The notes: generated by a model not told the origin, from the sequence alone. A stretch of DNA of 64,000 nt from JBLZUR01 sp048565625 (GCF_048565625.1 NZ_JBLZUR010000002.1:1860001-1924000), one strand, 5' to 3'; shown: positions 1 through 8,978, numbered from the stretch's first letter. Translations and numbers: made by a program.

Positions 1-38
1 CGACTCCATCGGTGCCCGGATAGCGGTGATGGGAAACT

Positions 39-479
39 TCAGTCGGGGACTTTGCCAACGGTCTTCATCCAGCGTTCGGTGACGGATGCGTTCTCGTCCG
101 AACGCGTGGCCGGCAGATGCGCAGTGTCCTGCCAGGCCGGCAGGATGCTCTCGCTCGCATAATTGCGGGTCGGACGGAAGCGGCTCGGGTCGTCGAACGA
201 CCCCAGCGTGATGTCGATGTTCTCCCCGCCCTCAAGGAAGGCAAAGCCGAGGGGGGTGCCGCAGGTGGCGCAGAACGGACGGTGGGCGATTGGGGAGGAC
301 CGATACCAGTCCGGTTCCGCCTCCCACCGGAGGGCGTCCACAGGCACGTTCACGAAGGCGGTGGAAGCGCCACCGGTCGCACGGCGGCACATCTTGCAAT
401 GGCAGAGATAGGCCTCATCGCTCTCGATCCGGGCTGTGTAGCGGACCCGGCCGCACTGACAGCCTCCCGTCATCTCCAT
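39..479 (-). CDS. GFA/CENP-V-type zinc-binding protein
   Basis: A protein of 146 residues with the cysteine pattern of the GFA (glutathione-dependent formaldehyde-activating enzyme-like) fold: C7 and C9, then C26-x-C28-x2-C31, and a C70-x2-C73 knuckle, which together bind zinc. Family members are small cytosolic proteins; some were proposed to bind S-hydroxymethylglutathione, but the substrate of most is unknown. I chose the ATG at 479 because a CGGAG motif lies about 8 bases upstream; the frame extends to 548 without Shine-Dalgarno support. Its start codon overlaps that of the divergent YitT frame in a CATG. The fold call is firm, the reaction is not. Confidence 0.85.
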   Translation of the reverse strand: MEMTGGCQCGRVRYTARIESDEAYLCHCKMCRRATGGASTAFVNVPVDALRWEAEPDWYRSSPIAHRPFCATCGTPLGFAFLEGGENIDITLGSFDDPSRFRPTRNYASESILPAWQDTAHLPATRSDENASVTERWMKTVGKVPD

Positions 480-1170
480 GAACTTATCTCCGTCGAACGG
501 CGTTTCCGGCTTGGCGGTTATCGTCCCGACAGCGGAGGAGTTCCACATTCTGACCGACGATCATCCGCCAAGAGAGGATCTGCAGCACAGCGTCCTGGAG
601 GACATGTACGCGCTGCTGATCGGCAGCAGCTTCATGGCGCTCGGCCTCATCCTCTTCCACGACGTCGGCCTGGTGACGGGCGGGATCGGCGGCGTGGCCC
701 TCCTCATCTCCTACATCGTGCCGGTGACGCCGGGTGTCCTCTTCACGCTCCTCAACCTGCCTTTCCTCGTCTTCGCATGGCGGGTGATGGGGAAGGCCTT
801 CGCGATCAAGTCGGCGATCGTCAGCATCGGCGTCAGCGTCATGGCCTCGCTCGCCTCCACCGTGTTCGCCTTCGCTTATGTGAAGCCGATCTTCGCCGCG
901 ATCTTCGGCGGTACGGTCATCGGGGTCGGCATCCTCTTCCTTGCCCGGCATCAGGCCGGGGTCGGCGGCACCGGCGTGGTGGCCCTATGGCTGCAGAAGA
1001 CGCGCGGCTGGAACGCCGGGCGGACGCAGCTTGCGTTCGACGCCGTGGTTCTGGTCGCGTCCCTGGCCGCCCTGTCGCCGGACAAGGTGCTGATCTCGGC
1101 CCTGAGCGCGGCGGCGGTGGCGGCGATCCTCATCACCTTCCACCGCCCGGGCCGCTACATGGGGTACTAA
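478..1170 (+). CDS. YitT-family integral membrane protein
   Basis: Hydrophobic protein of about 190-230 residues with five or six predicted membrane spans and the glycine-rich GLVTGGIGGVALL segment typical of YitT proteins, whose transported substrate is unknown. The first ATG is at 478, but the sequence that looks like the family N-terminus (DDHPPRED, then the first span) begins near 547-550. There a strong AGCGGAGGAG Shine-Dalgarno at 531-540 precedes in-frame ATT (547) and CTG (550); the next ATG is at 604. The true start is therefore uncertain. It ends convergently with asd, and the two stop codons overlap in CTAA (1167-1170). Confidence 0.85.
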   Translation: MNLSPSNGVSGLAVIVPTAEEFHILTDDHPPREDLQHSVLEDMYALLIGSSFMALGLILFHDVGLVTGGIGGVALLISYIVPVTPGVLFTLLNLPFLVFAWRVMGKAFAIKSAIVSIGVSVMASLASTVFAFAYVKPIFAAIFGGTVIGVGILFLARHQAGVGGTGVVALWLQKTRGWNAGRTQLAFDAVVLVASLAALSPDKVLISALSAAAVAAILITFHRPGRYMGY

Positions 1171-2195
1171 GCGGCCTTCTTCAGATGCCGCCGGCCGAGA
1201 AGTTCCGCGATCTGGACGGCGTTGAGCGCCGCGCCCTTGCGGAGGTTGTCGCTGACGCACCAGAGGGCGAGACCGTTGTCGACCGTAGGGTCGTCGCGGA
1301 CGCGGCTGACATAGGTTGCGAACTCGCCGACGCATTCGATCGGCGTGACATAGCCGCCGTCCTCACGCTTATCGACCAGCATGATCCCCGGCGCCTCGCG
1401 CAGGATGCGCTGCGCGTCCTCGGCGGATAGCTCGTCCTCAAACTCGATGTTGATCGCTTCGGAATGGCCGACGAAGACGGGCACGCGCACGCAGGTGGCG
1501 GTGACCTTGATCTTCGGGTCGAGGATCTTCTTGGTCTCGACAACCATCTTCCACTCTTCCTTGGTGTAGCCGTCGTCCAGGAAGCTGTCGATGTGCGGGA
1601 TCACGTTGAAGGCGATCTGCTTGGTGAACTTCTTCGGTTCGGCCTGGTCGCCGACGAAGATGTTACGCGACTGTTCGAACAGTTCGTCCATGCCCGCCTT
1701 GCCCGCGCCGGAAACCGACTGATAGGTCGAGACGACCACGCGCTTGATCTTCGCCACATCGTGCAGCGGCTTCAGCGCCACGACCATCTGCGCGGTCGAG
1801 CAGTTCGGGTTGGCGATGATGTTCTTCTTGGCGTAACCGTCGATCGCCTCCGGGTTCACCTCCGGCACGATCAGCGGCACGTCCGGGTCCATGCGGTACA
1901 GCGAGGAATTGTCGATCACCGTGCAGCCGGCGGCGGCCGCGATCGGCGCATACTTCTTCGTCGCCTCGGACCCGATCGCGAAGAGCGCGATGTCCCAGCC
2001 GGCCCAGTCGAAATGCTCGATATTCTGGACCTTGAGCATCTTGCCGGTCTCGCCGAACTCGATCTCGTCACCCTGACTGCGCGCAGAGGCGAGCACCGCC
2101 AGGGTCTCGATCGGGAATTCCCGCTCGGCGAGGATGTTCAGCATTTCGCGGCCTACATTGCCGGTGGCACCCGCGACGACGACACGATAACCCAT
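1167..2195 (-). CDS. asd: aspartate-semialdehyde dehydrogenase
   Basis: Reduces aspartyl-phosphate to aspartate semialdehyde with NADPH, the branch point to lysine/diaminopimelate, threonine and methionine. The 342-residue protein starts with the Rossmann motif GATGNVG (residues 9-15). It carries the catalytic cysteine C132 in NPNCSTAQ, and the region VRVPVFVGHSE matches the conserved substrate-binding part. The ATG at 2195 is preceded by GGAGCAGG at a good distance; the open frame continues upstream but that part lacks family similarity. The gene stands alone; dapF of the same pathway is at 15.6 kb. Confidence 0.97.
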   Translation of the reverse strand: MGYRVVVAGATGNVGREMLNILAEREFPIETLAVLASARSQGDEIEFGETGKMLKVQNIEHFDWAGWDIALFAIGSEATKKYAPIAAAAGCTVIDNSSLYRMDPDVPLIVPEVNPEAIDGYAKKNIIANPNCSTAQMVVALKPLHDVAKIKRVVVSTYQSVSGAGKAGMDELFEQSRNIFVGDQAEPKKFTKQIAFNVIPHIDSFLDDGYTKEEWKMVVETKKILDPKIKVTATCVRVPVFVGHSEAINIEFEDELSAEDAQRILREAPGIMLVDKREDGGYVTPIECVGEFATYVSRVRDDPTVDNGLALWCVSDNLRKGAALNAVQIAELLGRRHLKKAA

Positions 2196-2500
2196 AGACC
2201 TGCTCCGAACCAAATTCAGCCAGCGTCCCGGACCTGCGGAGGCCCCGGAGGACACGCGATTTTCTGAAACCTCGTTTCGGTAGTCGCTGTCCTTCACTGA
2301 ACGGCGCGCTCCTTGGCAGAAACGACCGAGGTAGGACAGGACGTTTTCCCTTTCCCTGACCAAGGAAGCGCTTTCCGCCACCATAGCTTCATGAGGGCTG
2401 GAACCCGCCAATAAGAACAACGGTTCTGCGTTCTCCGCCGTTCAGGAGCCGCCATGCCGCCGTCCGCGATCGACTACAAACCGCATCGCGGATTTCGCGC
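2196..2500. other. intergenic region between asd and SDR gene
   Basis: Divergent spacer of about 305 bases. It must hold the asd promoter and the promoter of the downstream short-chain dehydrogenase. I see no convincing -35/-10 pair, repeat or RNA structure and no coding sequence with family resemblance. Confidence 0.5.
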
Positions 2501-3493
2501 TTGAAGCTTAAGCCGATCGAAGAACAGGTCGTGGTCGTCACCGGATCAAGCTCCGGCATCGGCCTCGCGACCGTACGGCTGGCCGCCTCGCGCGGAGCGA
2601 AGGTCTTCCTGATCGCCCGGAACGAAGCGGCTTTGCGAGAGGCCGTGCAGGGTATCCGCGCTGAAGGAGGCGATGCGGCCTACGCGACCGCCGATGTCGG
2701 GGATGAGGCCGAGGTTCTGGCCGCCGCCCAGACGGCCATTGCGCGCTTCGGTCGGATCGACTCCTGGGTGAACAACGCCGGAGTGGCGATCTACGCGCCT
2801 CTCCTGGACACGCCTGAGGAGGAGCATCAGCGGCTGTTCCGCACCAACTACTTCGGAACGGTCCACGGTTGTCGCACGGCCATCCGGCACCTGCGCGAAA
2901 ACGGCGGCGCGCTTGTCACCGTCGGCTCGATCGCAGGGGACATGCCCTCCCCTATTCTCGGCGCGTACACGGCGTCCAAACATGCGCTGAAGGCGTATGT
3001 GGAGTCGCTGCGCATCGAGGTGAGGATGGCGGCGCTGCCGGTGTCGATCAGTCTGGTGAAGCCATCCGGCATCGCAACGCCGATCGCCGAGCACGCCGCC
3101 AACCATCTGGAGGGTGAGGCGCGCATCCCGCCGCCGCCCTACGATCCGGCACTTGTCGCGGAGGCGATCCTCGATTGCTGCACGCGGCGCGTGCGCGAGG
3201 TGACGGTCGGCGGCGTGGGACGGGCGCAGGCGCTGTTCGCCCAGCATTTCCCGGCGCTATTCGACAGGCTGGCCCCGCTTGTCGCTCCGCTGCTCCACAC
3301 TGACACGCTGCCCAAGACGCGCACCGACAATCTCGCGAAAGTCGCCGCCGATGGCGAGGAGCGATCGGCGACGGAGGTCGGCAAACCCTTCAGCCTCTAT
3401 ACGTCGGCAGCGCGGCATCCCGGCCTGCTCGCCGCCGGCCTCACCGCTACCGCCTTGCTCGTCTACGCCGGGACGCGGCGTAGACGAGGCTAG
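2501..3493 (+). CDS. short-chain dehydrogenase/reductase with C-terminal membrane anchor
   Basis: Classical SDR of 330 residues: cofactor motif TGSSSGIG near residue 15, NNAG at about residue 90, and the catalytic YTASK at about residue 160, preceded by a conserved serine in VGSIAG. After the roughly 250-residue Rossmann domain there is an extension ending in a hydrophobic stretch (LLAAGLTATALLVYAG) followed by RRRRG, which looks like a single C-terminal membrane anchor. The best start is TTG at 2501, since the protein reads as an intact SDR from there and no ATG is near. Substrate unknown. It ends convergently with the DPP-IV gene, the stops overlapping in CTAG (3490-3493). Confidence 0.9.
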   Translation: MKLKPIEEQVVVVTGSSSGIGLATVRLAASRGAKVFLIARNEAALREAVQGIRAEGGDAAYATADVGDEAEVLAAAQTAIARFGRIDSWVNNAGVAIYAPLLDTPEEEHQRLFRTNYFGTVHGCRTAIRHLRENGGALVTVGSIAGDMPSPILGAYTASKHALKAYVESLRIEVRMAALPVSISLVKPSGIATPIAEHAANHLEGEARIPPPPYDPALVAEAILDCCTRRVREVTVGGVGRAQALFAQHFPALFDRLAPLVAPLLHTDTLPKTRTDNLAKVAADGEERSATEVGKPFSLYTSAARHPGLLAAGLTATALLVYAGTRRRRG

Positions 3494-5694
3494 TCGGCCT
3501 TCTTCAGCACCTGCGCGTCGAGGAATCGCTCGATCGTGCCCCAGAGATGGCGGTTGGTCATCTCGCCCGCGACCGCATGGGTCTTGCCCGGATAGGCCAT
3601 CATCTCGAACGGCACGGCATGGTCCTGTAGCCGGGAGATGAAGGCGGTGGTGTTGTCGAAGGTGACGTTGTCGTCCGCCATGCCATGCAGGATCAGCAGA
3701 GGATCGGCGATCTTCTCCGCCTCCGGCAGGGCATCGGCCGATGCGTACGATTGCGGGTCCGTCTTCGGATTGCCCATGTACCGTTCGGTGTAATGCGTGT
3801 CGTACAGCTCCCAGCGGGTGACCGGCGCGCCGGAAATCCCGGCGGCATACTGGCCGGGCAATTTCTCCAGCAGCTTCAGCGTCATGTAGCCGCCATAGGA
3901 CCAGCCATAGACCGCGATCTTCGCCGGATCGACGAAGGGCTGCGCCTTTAGCCAGTCCAAGCCCACCTTCTGATCCGCGATCTCGACAGTGCCGCCCGCC
4001 TTGAAGATCTGATCCTCGAAGGCGTTGCCGCGCCGGGGGGTGCCGCGATTGTCGATGGAGAAGACGATCCAGCCCTTGTCCACCAGGTACTGCTGTAGCG
4101 GCGTGCCCTTGCCCCATTGGCGGCTCACCTGCTGGCCGGCGGGGCCGCCATAGACCTGCACGAAGACGGGGTAGCGCCGCCCCGCCACGCGCTTGGGCGA
4201 GAGCAGCTTGTAGTGGAGGGTGGAGCCGTCGGCGGCGGTCAGCGTGCCGAACTGCGTCTCGGCATGGCTGGCGAGATAGGGCGTGTAGGGGTGCCTGGCG
4301 TCGAGGCGGTTCTCCTCGATCCACGTCACGCGGCGGCCGGTTGCGTCGGCGAGGTAGACCTGCGTCGGCTGGTCGGGGTTCGATCGGGTGATGAGTGCGC
4401 GGGTGGCACCCTTGTCCATCTTCGCCTCGTTCCACCAGCCTGCCTCGGTGACGCGCATGGGCTTTCCGGGCCTGGCGATGTCGACGGCGTAGAGGTGCTT
4501 TTCCAAGGGGCTGTCGAGCGTACCGAGGACATAAGCCTTGCCGCCCGCCTCGTCGACGCCGGCGACGTCGTCCACGATCCAGTCTCCGCTGGTCAGCTGC
4601 GTCAGGGTGCCGTCCTTCCAGCGGTAGAGATGGGCGTAGCCGCTCCGCTCCGACATCCACAGGAAGCCGCCGTCCTTCAGAGCATGGAAGCCGTTGTTGA
4701 GGTCGATCCAGGTCTTCGAGGTCTCCGTGAGAACGATGCCGGATTTGCCCGTGGAGGGATCGACCTGGAAGAGGTCGAGGCGCTGCTGATCGCGGCTCTC
4801 GCGCTGGACGTAAAGGACGCTGCCGTCCTTCGACCAGTCGACCCGCGCGAGGTAGACGTCGGGATTGGCGCCGAGATCAACCTTCACCCGCTTGCCCGTG
4901 GCGGGATCGATTACCCAGAGTTCGACCGCCGCATTGGCCGTCCCGGCGAGCGGGTAGCGTTGATCGAACACCTTCGTGCCATCCGCGCCGATCGCGGTGC
5001 GGGTGACGACCGCGACCTTGCTCTCATCGGTGCGCTGGACGGCGACATACGTGTCGTCCGGCGACCACCAGTGGCCCTCATGCCGGTCCATCTCCTCCTG
5101 AGCGACGAACTCGGCCGTGCCCCAAGCAAGGGTGCCGCCGCCATCGGTAGTCAGCGCCGTCTCGCGCCCGCTCGCCAGATCGATGACGAACAGGTTCTGA
5201 TCGCGGACGAAGGAGACGTATTTGCCCGCGTCCGACACATGGGCATCGACCTCGGTCGCCTCCGTAGTGGTCAGGCGGCGGACCCGGCCGGCGAGGTCGG
5301 CGACGTAGAGGTCGCCGTCGATCGGCACGAGCAGCGACTTGCCGTCCGGTGCCCAATCGTAATCGACGATGCCTTTCTGATTGCCGATGCGCAGTCGCTC
5401 GCGCCGCATCTTCTCTTCTTCGGAAAGCGCCGCGCCGGTGCCGATCTTCGCGGAATCGACCAGCATCCGCGCCTTGCCGGTGGTCGTATCGATCGCCCAC
5501 AGATCGTAGCGATCGGCATCCTCCGCCCGGTTGCGCAGCAGCGTCGCGAGCTTCCCGTCGGGCGAGAGCTTGGCAAGACGCGGGCTGGGCCCGGAGAGCG
5601 AGGGGCTGGCGAACACCCGTTCGAGGGTGAGGTCGGCGGCTGGTGCGGTGGTGCTGGTCATAAGGGCTGCGAGCATCAGGATCGAGAGCTTCAT
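3490..5694 (-). CDS. S9-family dipeptidyl peptidase IV
   Basis: Exported serine peptidase of 734 residues that releases Xaa-Pro dipeptides from peptide N-termini. It begins with a signal peptide (about residues 1-20, ending TTAPAA). A beta-propeller domain follows; its QEEMDRHEGHWWSPDD segment contains the double glutamate that binds the peptide amino terminus. The C-terminal alpha/beta-hydrolase domain carries the nucleophile in GWSYGGY (around residue 600), the aspartate in HGMADDNV and the histidine in GKTHAV. Likely periplasmic, used in peptide scavenging. It stands alone on this strand, convergent with the SDR gene. Confidence 0.95.
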   Translation of the reverse strand: MKLSILMLAALMTSTTAPAADLTLERVFASPSLSGPSPRLAKLSPDGKLATLLRNRAEDADRYDLWAIDTTTGKARMLVDSAKIGTGAALSEEEKMRRERLRIGNQKGIVDYDWAPDGKSLLVPIDGDLYVADLAGRVRRLTTTEATEVDAHVSDAGKYVSFVRDQNLFVIDLASGRETALTTDGGGTLAWGTAEFVAQEEMDRHEGHWWSPDDTYVAVQRTDESKVAVVTRTAIGADGTKVFDQRYPLAGTANAAVELWVIDPATGKRVKVDLGANPDVYLARVDWSKDGSVLYVQRESRDQQRLDLFQVDPSTGKSGIVLTETSKTWIDLNNGFHALKDGGFLWMSERSGYAHLYRWKDGTLTQLTSGDWIVDDVAGVDEAGGKAYVLGTLDSPLEKHLYAVDIARPGKPMRVTEAGWWNEAKMDKGATRALITRSNPDQPTQVYLADATGRRVTWIEENRLDARHPYTPYLASHAETQFGTLTAADGSTLHYKLLSPKRVAGRRYPVFVQVYGGPAGQQVSRQWGKGTPLQQYLVDKGWIVFSIDNRGTPRRGNAFEDQIFKAGGTVEIADQKVGLDWLKAQPFVDPAKIAVYGWSYGGYMTLKLLEKLPGQYAAGISGAPVTRWELYDTHYTERYMGNPKTDPQSYASADALPEAEKIADPLLILHGMADDNVTFDNTTAFISRLQDHAVPFEMMAYPGKTHAVAGEMTNRHLWGTIERFLDAQVLKKAD

Positions 5695-5763
5695 GCCCTC
5701 TTCTTAGGACCGCGCTTGCGGAACGGCCAGATGGTCATGGACCACTCCGCCTGCAGGGCCCAG

Positions 5764-7365
5764 TTACTCGGGCGCCATAGCCTCGCGCCGTCTCGTGCCA
5801 CCCTTCTCGACAAGCGTCTGCGCCCAGCTTGCAGCCTCATCATGCGCATTCCACCACAGCGTCGTCAGCCAGTCCGCCTCCGCCCGTTCTACCTGCCACG
5901 GCTTCACATGCTGATTGTAGTGAACAATTCGAACTTCCGGCCGCAGCTTGGCGAAATGATTCGGTCCCATCTTGCGGAGCGGGTATTCAGTGACATTGAA
6001 CCACATCGGTAGACGGCCAAAACGTAGACCGGGCATGTCCGACAAGGTGCGGCGCGTGATGTCCTGTTCGTACTCGTAAGCCTCCCGGCTGCCGGTCTCC
6101 ACAAGCCGATCCACCATCTCCTGCCCGATGACCTTGCGCCCGCCGAACCATACGCCGGAGTTGATGCCGAGTTTGAGCGGGTGGGGGCGATCCGCCAGTT
6201 CGCGAAAGCGTTCAGCGATTTTTGCGCGCCGAACCTTACCGCTTTCGCCCGCCATCTTGGCGACCTGCAATCGCTTCGGCCCGACCCCGATGCTTGCGGC
6301 ATAATCTGCATCCTGGATCAGCTGGTTGAAGCGGAAGCACGGATCGAGGCAGAGCATGTCCACATCCATGAAGATATGGTGATCGTAGCCGAAGTCGTTG
6401 AATGCCATCAGCTTTAGAAACGTATATTTGCCCAGTTCACTGTGCAGGTGTTTCGATCGAACGCGCTCCCGCCGTACCGACTTCACGCGCTCGATCTGCT
6501 CGTCGTCGATCAGGATGACCCGATCAGCGAGCATCCGCACGAACGGCTCCTCGGCCAAGGCCGGATCGTTGGTCATCACGACGATGTCGTGCGTGCCCGC
6601 TTCGATGGCGTTGCGGAGCGTGTAGGCGAAGGTCTTGAGTGCGGTAAGATAGTTGGAGTCGAGCAGGAAGATGACCGCGCCTCGGCCGGCGGAGAGCACG
6701 GCCGCATCGTTTGCTGTCGACGGCGCGCCCGCGTTCGCCGATGTGATCTCCGGCACAGACACCGACCAGAGCATCAGGCCCTCGGCATCACGCTTGCCGA
6801 GGCGTCGGATCCGCGGGACGCGCAACAACCACGGACTGCGCAGGCGGAAGAAGCGGTCGGTATAAGCCTCTTCCAGTGGACGCTCCGCGTCGTCGATGAA
6901 GACGTGGGTGCGCGGACCCGCGATCAGAGACGACCAGTAGATTGACAGGCTGCGGCCCGGCAGATCGGGTTTGAATCCGGCCGGAGCATCGACCAAAATG
7001 ACGTCCCACTCGCGGCTACGCAGAACCTCCGGCACAGGATGGCGCGCAAGCTCGGCCTCATCGATCGGCAGGCTGCTGGATACGGTGCGGCCCGGATAGT
7101 CGATCGCCTCGATCCAGAGGTCAGGATGCGATCGGCGCACCTTGTCCAGCCAGCCAGCGTGGTTCTCGACGAACAGCGTCTCCCCATCCGCATTCATCGC
7201 CTGCCACATCGGGCTGTCGTTACCGCACCCGAAGACGAGGAACCTGGCACCAGATCCGACGCCCCTCAGGGCTGCGCCAATGACCGCCGCTTGGCCGGCA
7301 GAGATCTGCGATCCACGATCGTAATGCGTCTCGATGACGTCCCAGACCGGCTTGTTTTTCTCCAT
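5764..7365 (-). CDS. fusion of GXM-like polysaccharide O-methyltransferase and GT8-like glycosyltransferase
   Basis: A 533-residue cytosolic-looking protein with two domains. Residues about 40-205 resemble plant DUF579/GXM glucuronoxylan 4-O-methyltransferases: FLVFGCGNDSPMW (42-54), LFVENHAGWL (64-73), EWDVILVDAPAGF (119-131), PGRSLSIYWS (136-145) and THVFIDD (153-159). Residues about 228-500 resemble GT8 (glycogenin/GUX-type) transferases: a nucleotide-sugar fold, the metal-binding DVD at 334-336 in FMDVDMLCLDP, NSGVWFGG, and HYNQHVKPW near 482. No signal peptide or membrane span is seen. I take ATG 7365 because the methyltransferase similarity begins just after it; the open frame upstream overlaps the rplS terminator. 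In plants these two activities act in sequence on xylan; the bacterial substrate is unknown. Confidence 0.85.
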   Translation of the reverse strand: MEKNKPVWDVIETHYDRGSQISAGQAAVIGAALRGVGSGARFLVFGCGNDSPMWQAMNADGETLFVENHAGWLDKVRRSHPDLWIEAIDYPGRTVSSSLPIDEAELARHPVPEVLRSREWDVILVDAPAGFKPDLPGRSLSIYWSSLIAGPRTHVFIDDAERPLEEAYTDRFFRLRSPWLLRVPRIRRLGKRDAEGLMLWSVSVPEITSANAGAPSTANDAAVLSAGRGAVIFLLDSNYLTALKTFAYTLRNAIEAGTHDIVVMTNDPALAEEPFVRMLADRVILIDDEQIERVKSVRRERVRSKHLHSELGKYTFLKLMAFNDFGYDHHIFMDVDMLCLDPCFRFNQLIQDADYAASIGVGPKRLQVAKMAGESGKVRRAKIAERFRELADRPHPLKLGINSGVWFGGRKVIGQEMVDRLVETGSREAYEYEQDITRRTLSDMPGLRFGRLPMWFNVTEYPLRKMGPNHFAKLRPEVRIVHYNQHVKPWQVERAEADWLTTLWWNAHDEAASWAQTLVEKGGTRRREAMAPE

Positions 7366-7423
7366 GCCGACGACCTTAGTGACCGGTCGATGACAATCCG
7401 GTGACAGGTCCCCAAACAGCAAA

Positions 7424-7452
7424 GGCCGGCGGCGATCGTCTCGCCACCGGCC
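7424..7452 (-). terminator. intrinsic terminator of the rpsP-rplS operon
   Basis: Read on the minus strand, GGCCGGTGGCGA pairs with TCGCCGCCGGCC across a short loop and is followed by TTTGCTGTTT. It lies directly after the rplS stop codon. Confidence 0.75.
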
Positions 7453-7480
7453 CTGCCGTGTCCTGAATGACCCGAAAGCG

Positions 7481-7861
7481 TCAGGCTTCCTTGGTCTCGC
7501 GGTTGTCGCGGCGCTCGGCGATGCGGGCCGACTTGCCGCGGCGGCCGCGGAGGTAATAGAGCTTGGCGCGACGGACGACGCCCTTGCGGACGACCTCAAT
7601 CGAATCGACGTTGGGCGAATAGAGCGGGAAGACGCGCTCGACGCCCTCACCGAACGAGATTTTGCGGACGGTGAACGACGAACCCATGCCGCGGTTCGCC
7701 CGCGCGATGCACACGCCCTCGTAGTTCTGGACGCGGGTGCGCTCGCCCTCGACCACCTTCACGCCGACCTTCAGCGTGTCGCCCGGACGGAACTCCGGAA
7801 TCTTCTTCGTCGCCGTAAGTTTGGCGATCTGCTCGGCTTCGAGCGTCTGGATGAGGTTCAT
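7481..7861 (-). CDS. rplS: 50S ribosomal protein L19
   Basis: 126 residues, a normal length for L19, a protein at the subunit interface of the 50S ribosome. Conserved segments include FRPGDTLKVGVKVVEGERTRVQ, the GVCIARANRG turn, and FPLYSPNVDSIEVVRKG. It is the last gene of the translation operon, overlapping the end of trmD by 4 bases (7858-7861), and is followed by a strong hairpin terminator. Confidence 0.98.
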   Translation of the reverse strand: MNLIQTLEAEQIAKLTATKKIPEFRPGDTLKVGVKVVEGERTRVQNYEGVCIARANRGMGSSFTVRKISFGEGVERVFPLYSPNVDSIEVVRKGVVRRAKLYYLRGRRGKSARIAERRDNRETKEA

Positions 7862-8601
7862 GTCCTCTGGTCCCTTTTCTTCGCATGCGCGCCAGAGGGC
7901 GACTGGACCCGAGCGCCCTCATGACGCTCCCAAAGATCCGGCCGCCTTAGCCGTGTATCGATCTCGGCCTGGTTCTTACGCCATGCCGCGATCTTCGCAT
8001 GATCCCCCGATCGCAGCACCTCAGGGATCGTGCGCCCTTCCCATTCTACAGGTCGGGTATAATGCGGATATTCGAGAAGCCCCGTTTCGAAGCTCTCGTC
8101 CTCACCGCTATCGGGCGCGCCCATTACGCCGGGAAGCAGGCGGATGCAAGCGTCGAGGAGGACGATCGCGGCGGTCTCTCCACCGGACAGGATGTAGTCG
8201 CCGATCGAGACGGGTTCGATCTGCGGACGCCCTTCGTAGAGGCGTTCGTCGATCCCCTCGAACCGGCCGCAGAGGATGGTGACGCCAGGGCCGCTGGCGA
8301 TCACGCGCACCCGTTCCTGGGTCAGCGGCTTGCCGCGCGGCGTCATGGCGAGAACCGGCGCGCCCGGCACGGCGGAGGCGTCCAGCGCGGCGGCGAGCAC
8401 GTCCGCCCGCATCACCATTCCCACCCCACCGCCCGCCGGCGTATCGTCGACGGAGCGGTGCTTATCTGTCGCGAACTCCCGGATCTGGACGGGACGACAA
8501 GACCACTTGCCGTCCGAGAGCGCACGACCGGCCAGGCTGACGCCAAGCGGGCCAGGGAACATCTCCGGGTAGAGGGTCAGGATGGTGGCGGCGAACGTCA
8601 T
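7858..8601 (-). CDS. trmD: tRNA (guanine-N1)-methyltransferase TrmD
   Basis: SPOUT-class enzyme that makes m1G37 next to the anticodon, preventing +1 frameshifts. The 247-residue protein has the family landmarks TLYPEMF, the GGGVGMVM loop, LCGRFEGIDER and the trefoil-knot SAM site SIGDYILSGGE. The start ATG at 8601 overlaps the last codons of the upstream vapC by 4 bases, so translation of trmD is probably coupled to the toxin gene. It overlaps rplS downstream in the same way. Confidence 0.97.
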   Translation of the reverse strand: MTFAATILTLYPEMFPGPLGVSLAGRALSDGKWSCRPVQIREFATDKHRSVDDTPAGGGVGMVMRADVLAAALDASAVPGAPVLAMTPRGKPLTQERVRVIASGPGVTILCGRFEGIDERLYEGRPQIEPVSIGDYILSGGETAAIVLLDACIRLLPGVMGAPDSGEDESFETGLLEYPHYTRPVEWEGRTIPEVLRSGDHAKIAAWRKNQAEIDTRLRRPDLWERHEGARVQSPSGAHAKKRDQRT

Positions 8602-8972
8602 TGCGTCCAGTTCTCGACCTTGAGGCCGGGGACGTCGGCGAAATGCCGCTCGTTGTCGGTCACGACGACGAGTCCTTGTGAAAGCGCGTGCGCGGCGATC
8701 AGGCGATCGTAGCTCGCCCGGCGGAATGGCAATGTCGTATAGGCGAGCGCGGCCTTGTAGTCGAAAGCGAGTACGGGCACCTCCTCCACGAATGCCCGCA
8801 ACTGCTCGATCGCCGGCGGGTCGCCGCGATGGGAGCCGAACGCCACCTCCGCGAAGGCGACCGCCGAGGTCACCATGTCGTCCTCGTCGCAGTCGGCCGC
8901 GCGACGAAGCACACCTTCGCTCCGGCTCATCGTCAATGCGATGATGATGTTACTGTCGAGCATGTACTTCAC
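8598..8972 (-). CDS. vapC: VapC-type PIN-domain ribonuclease toxin
   Basis: 124-residue PIN-domain protein. The first acidic residue is in MLDSNIIIA (D6), the next conserved glutamate in FAEVAFG, and the C-terminal acidic cluster in SYDRLIAAHA and VVTDNERHF, matching the VapC active-site layout. VapC toxins cleave tRNAs or rRNA and are neutralised by the partner encoded immediately upstream. The antitoxin stop is 6 bases before this start. Its 3' end overlaps trmD, placing it inside an essential translation operon. Confidence 0.9.
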   Translation of the reverse strand: MKYMLDSNIIIALTMSRSEGVLRRAADCDEDDMVTSAVAFAEVAFGSHRGDPPAIEQLRAFVEEVPVLAFDYKAALAYTTLPFRRASYDRLIAAHALSQGLVVVTDNERHFADVPGLKVENWTQ

Positions 8973-8978
8973 CCGGCG

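Noticed and set aside
117..1430. Long plus-strand frame of 437 codons
   Set aside because: It is Arg/Gly/Ala-rich shadow sequence crossing the GFA, YitT and asd genes; no family motif.
4117..6012. Plus-strand frame of 631 codons
   Set aside because: Antisense to the DPP-IV gene, whose signal peptide and catalytic triad are clear on the other strand.
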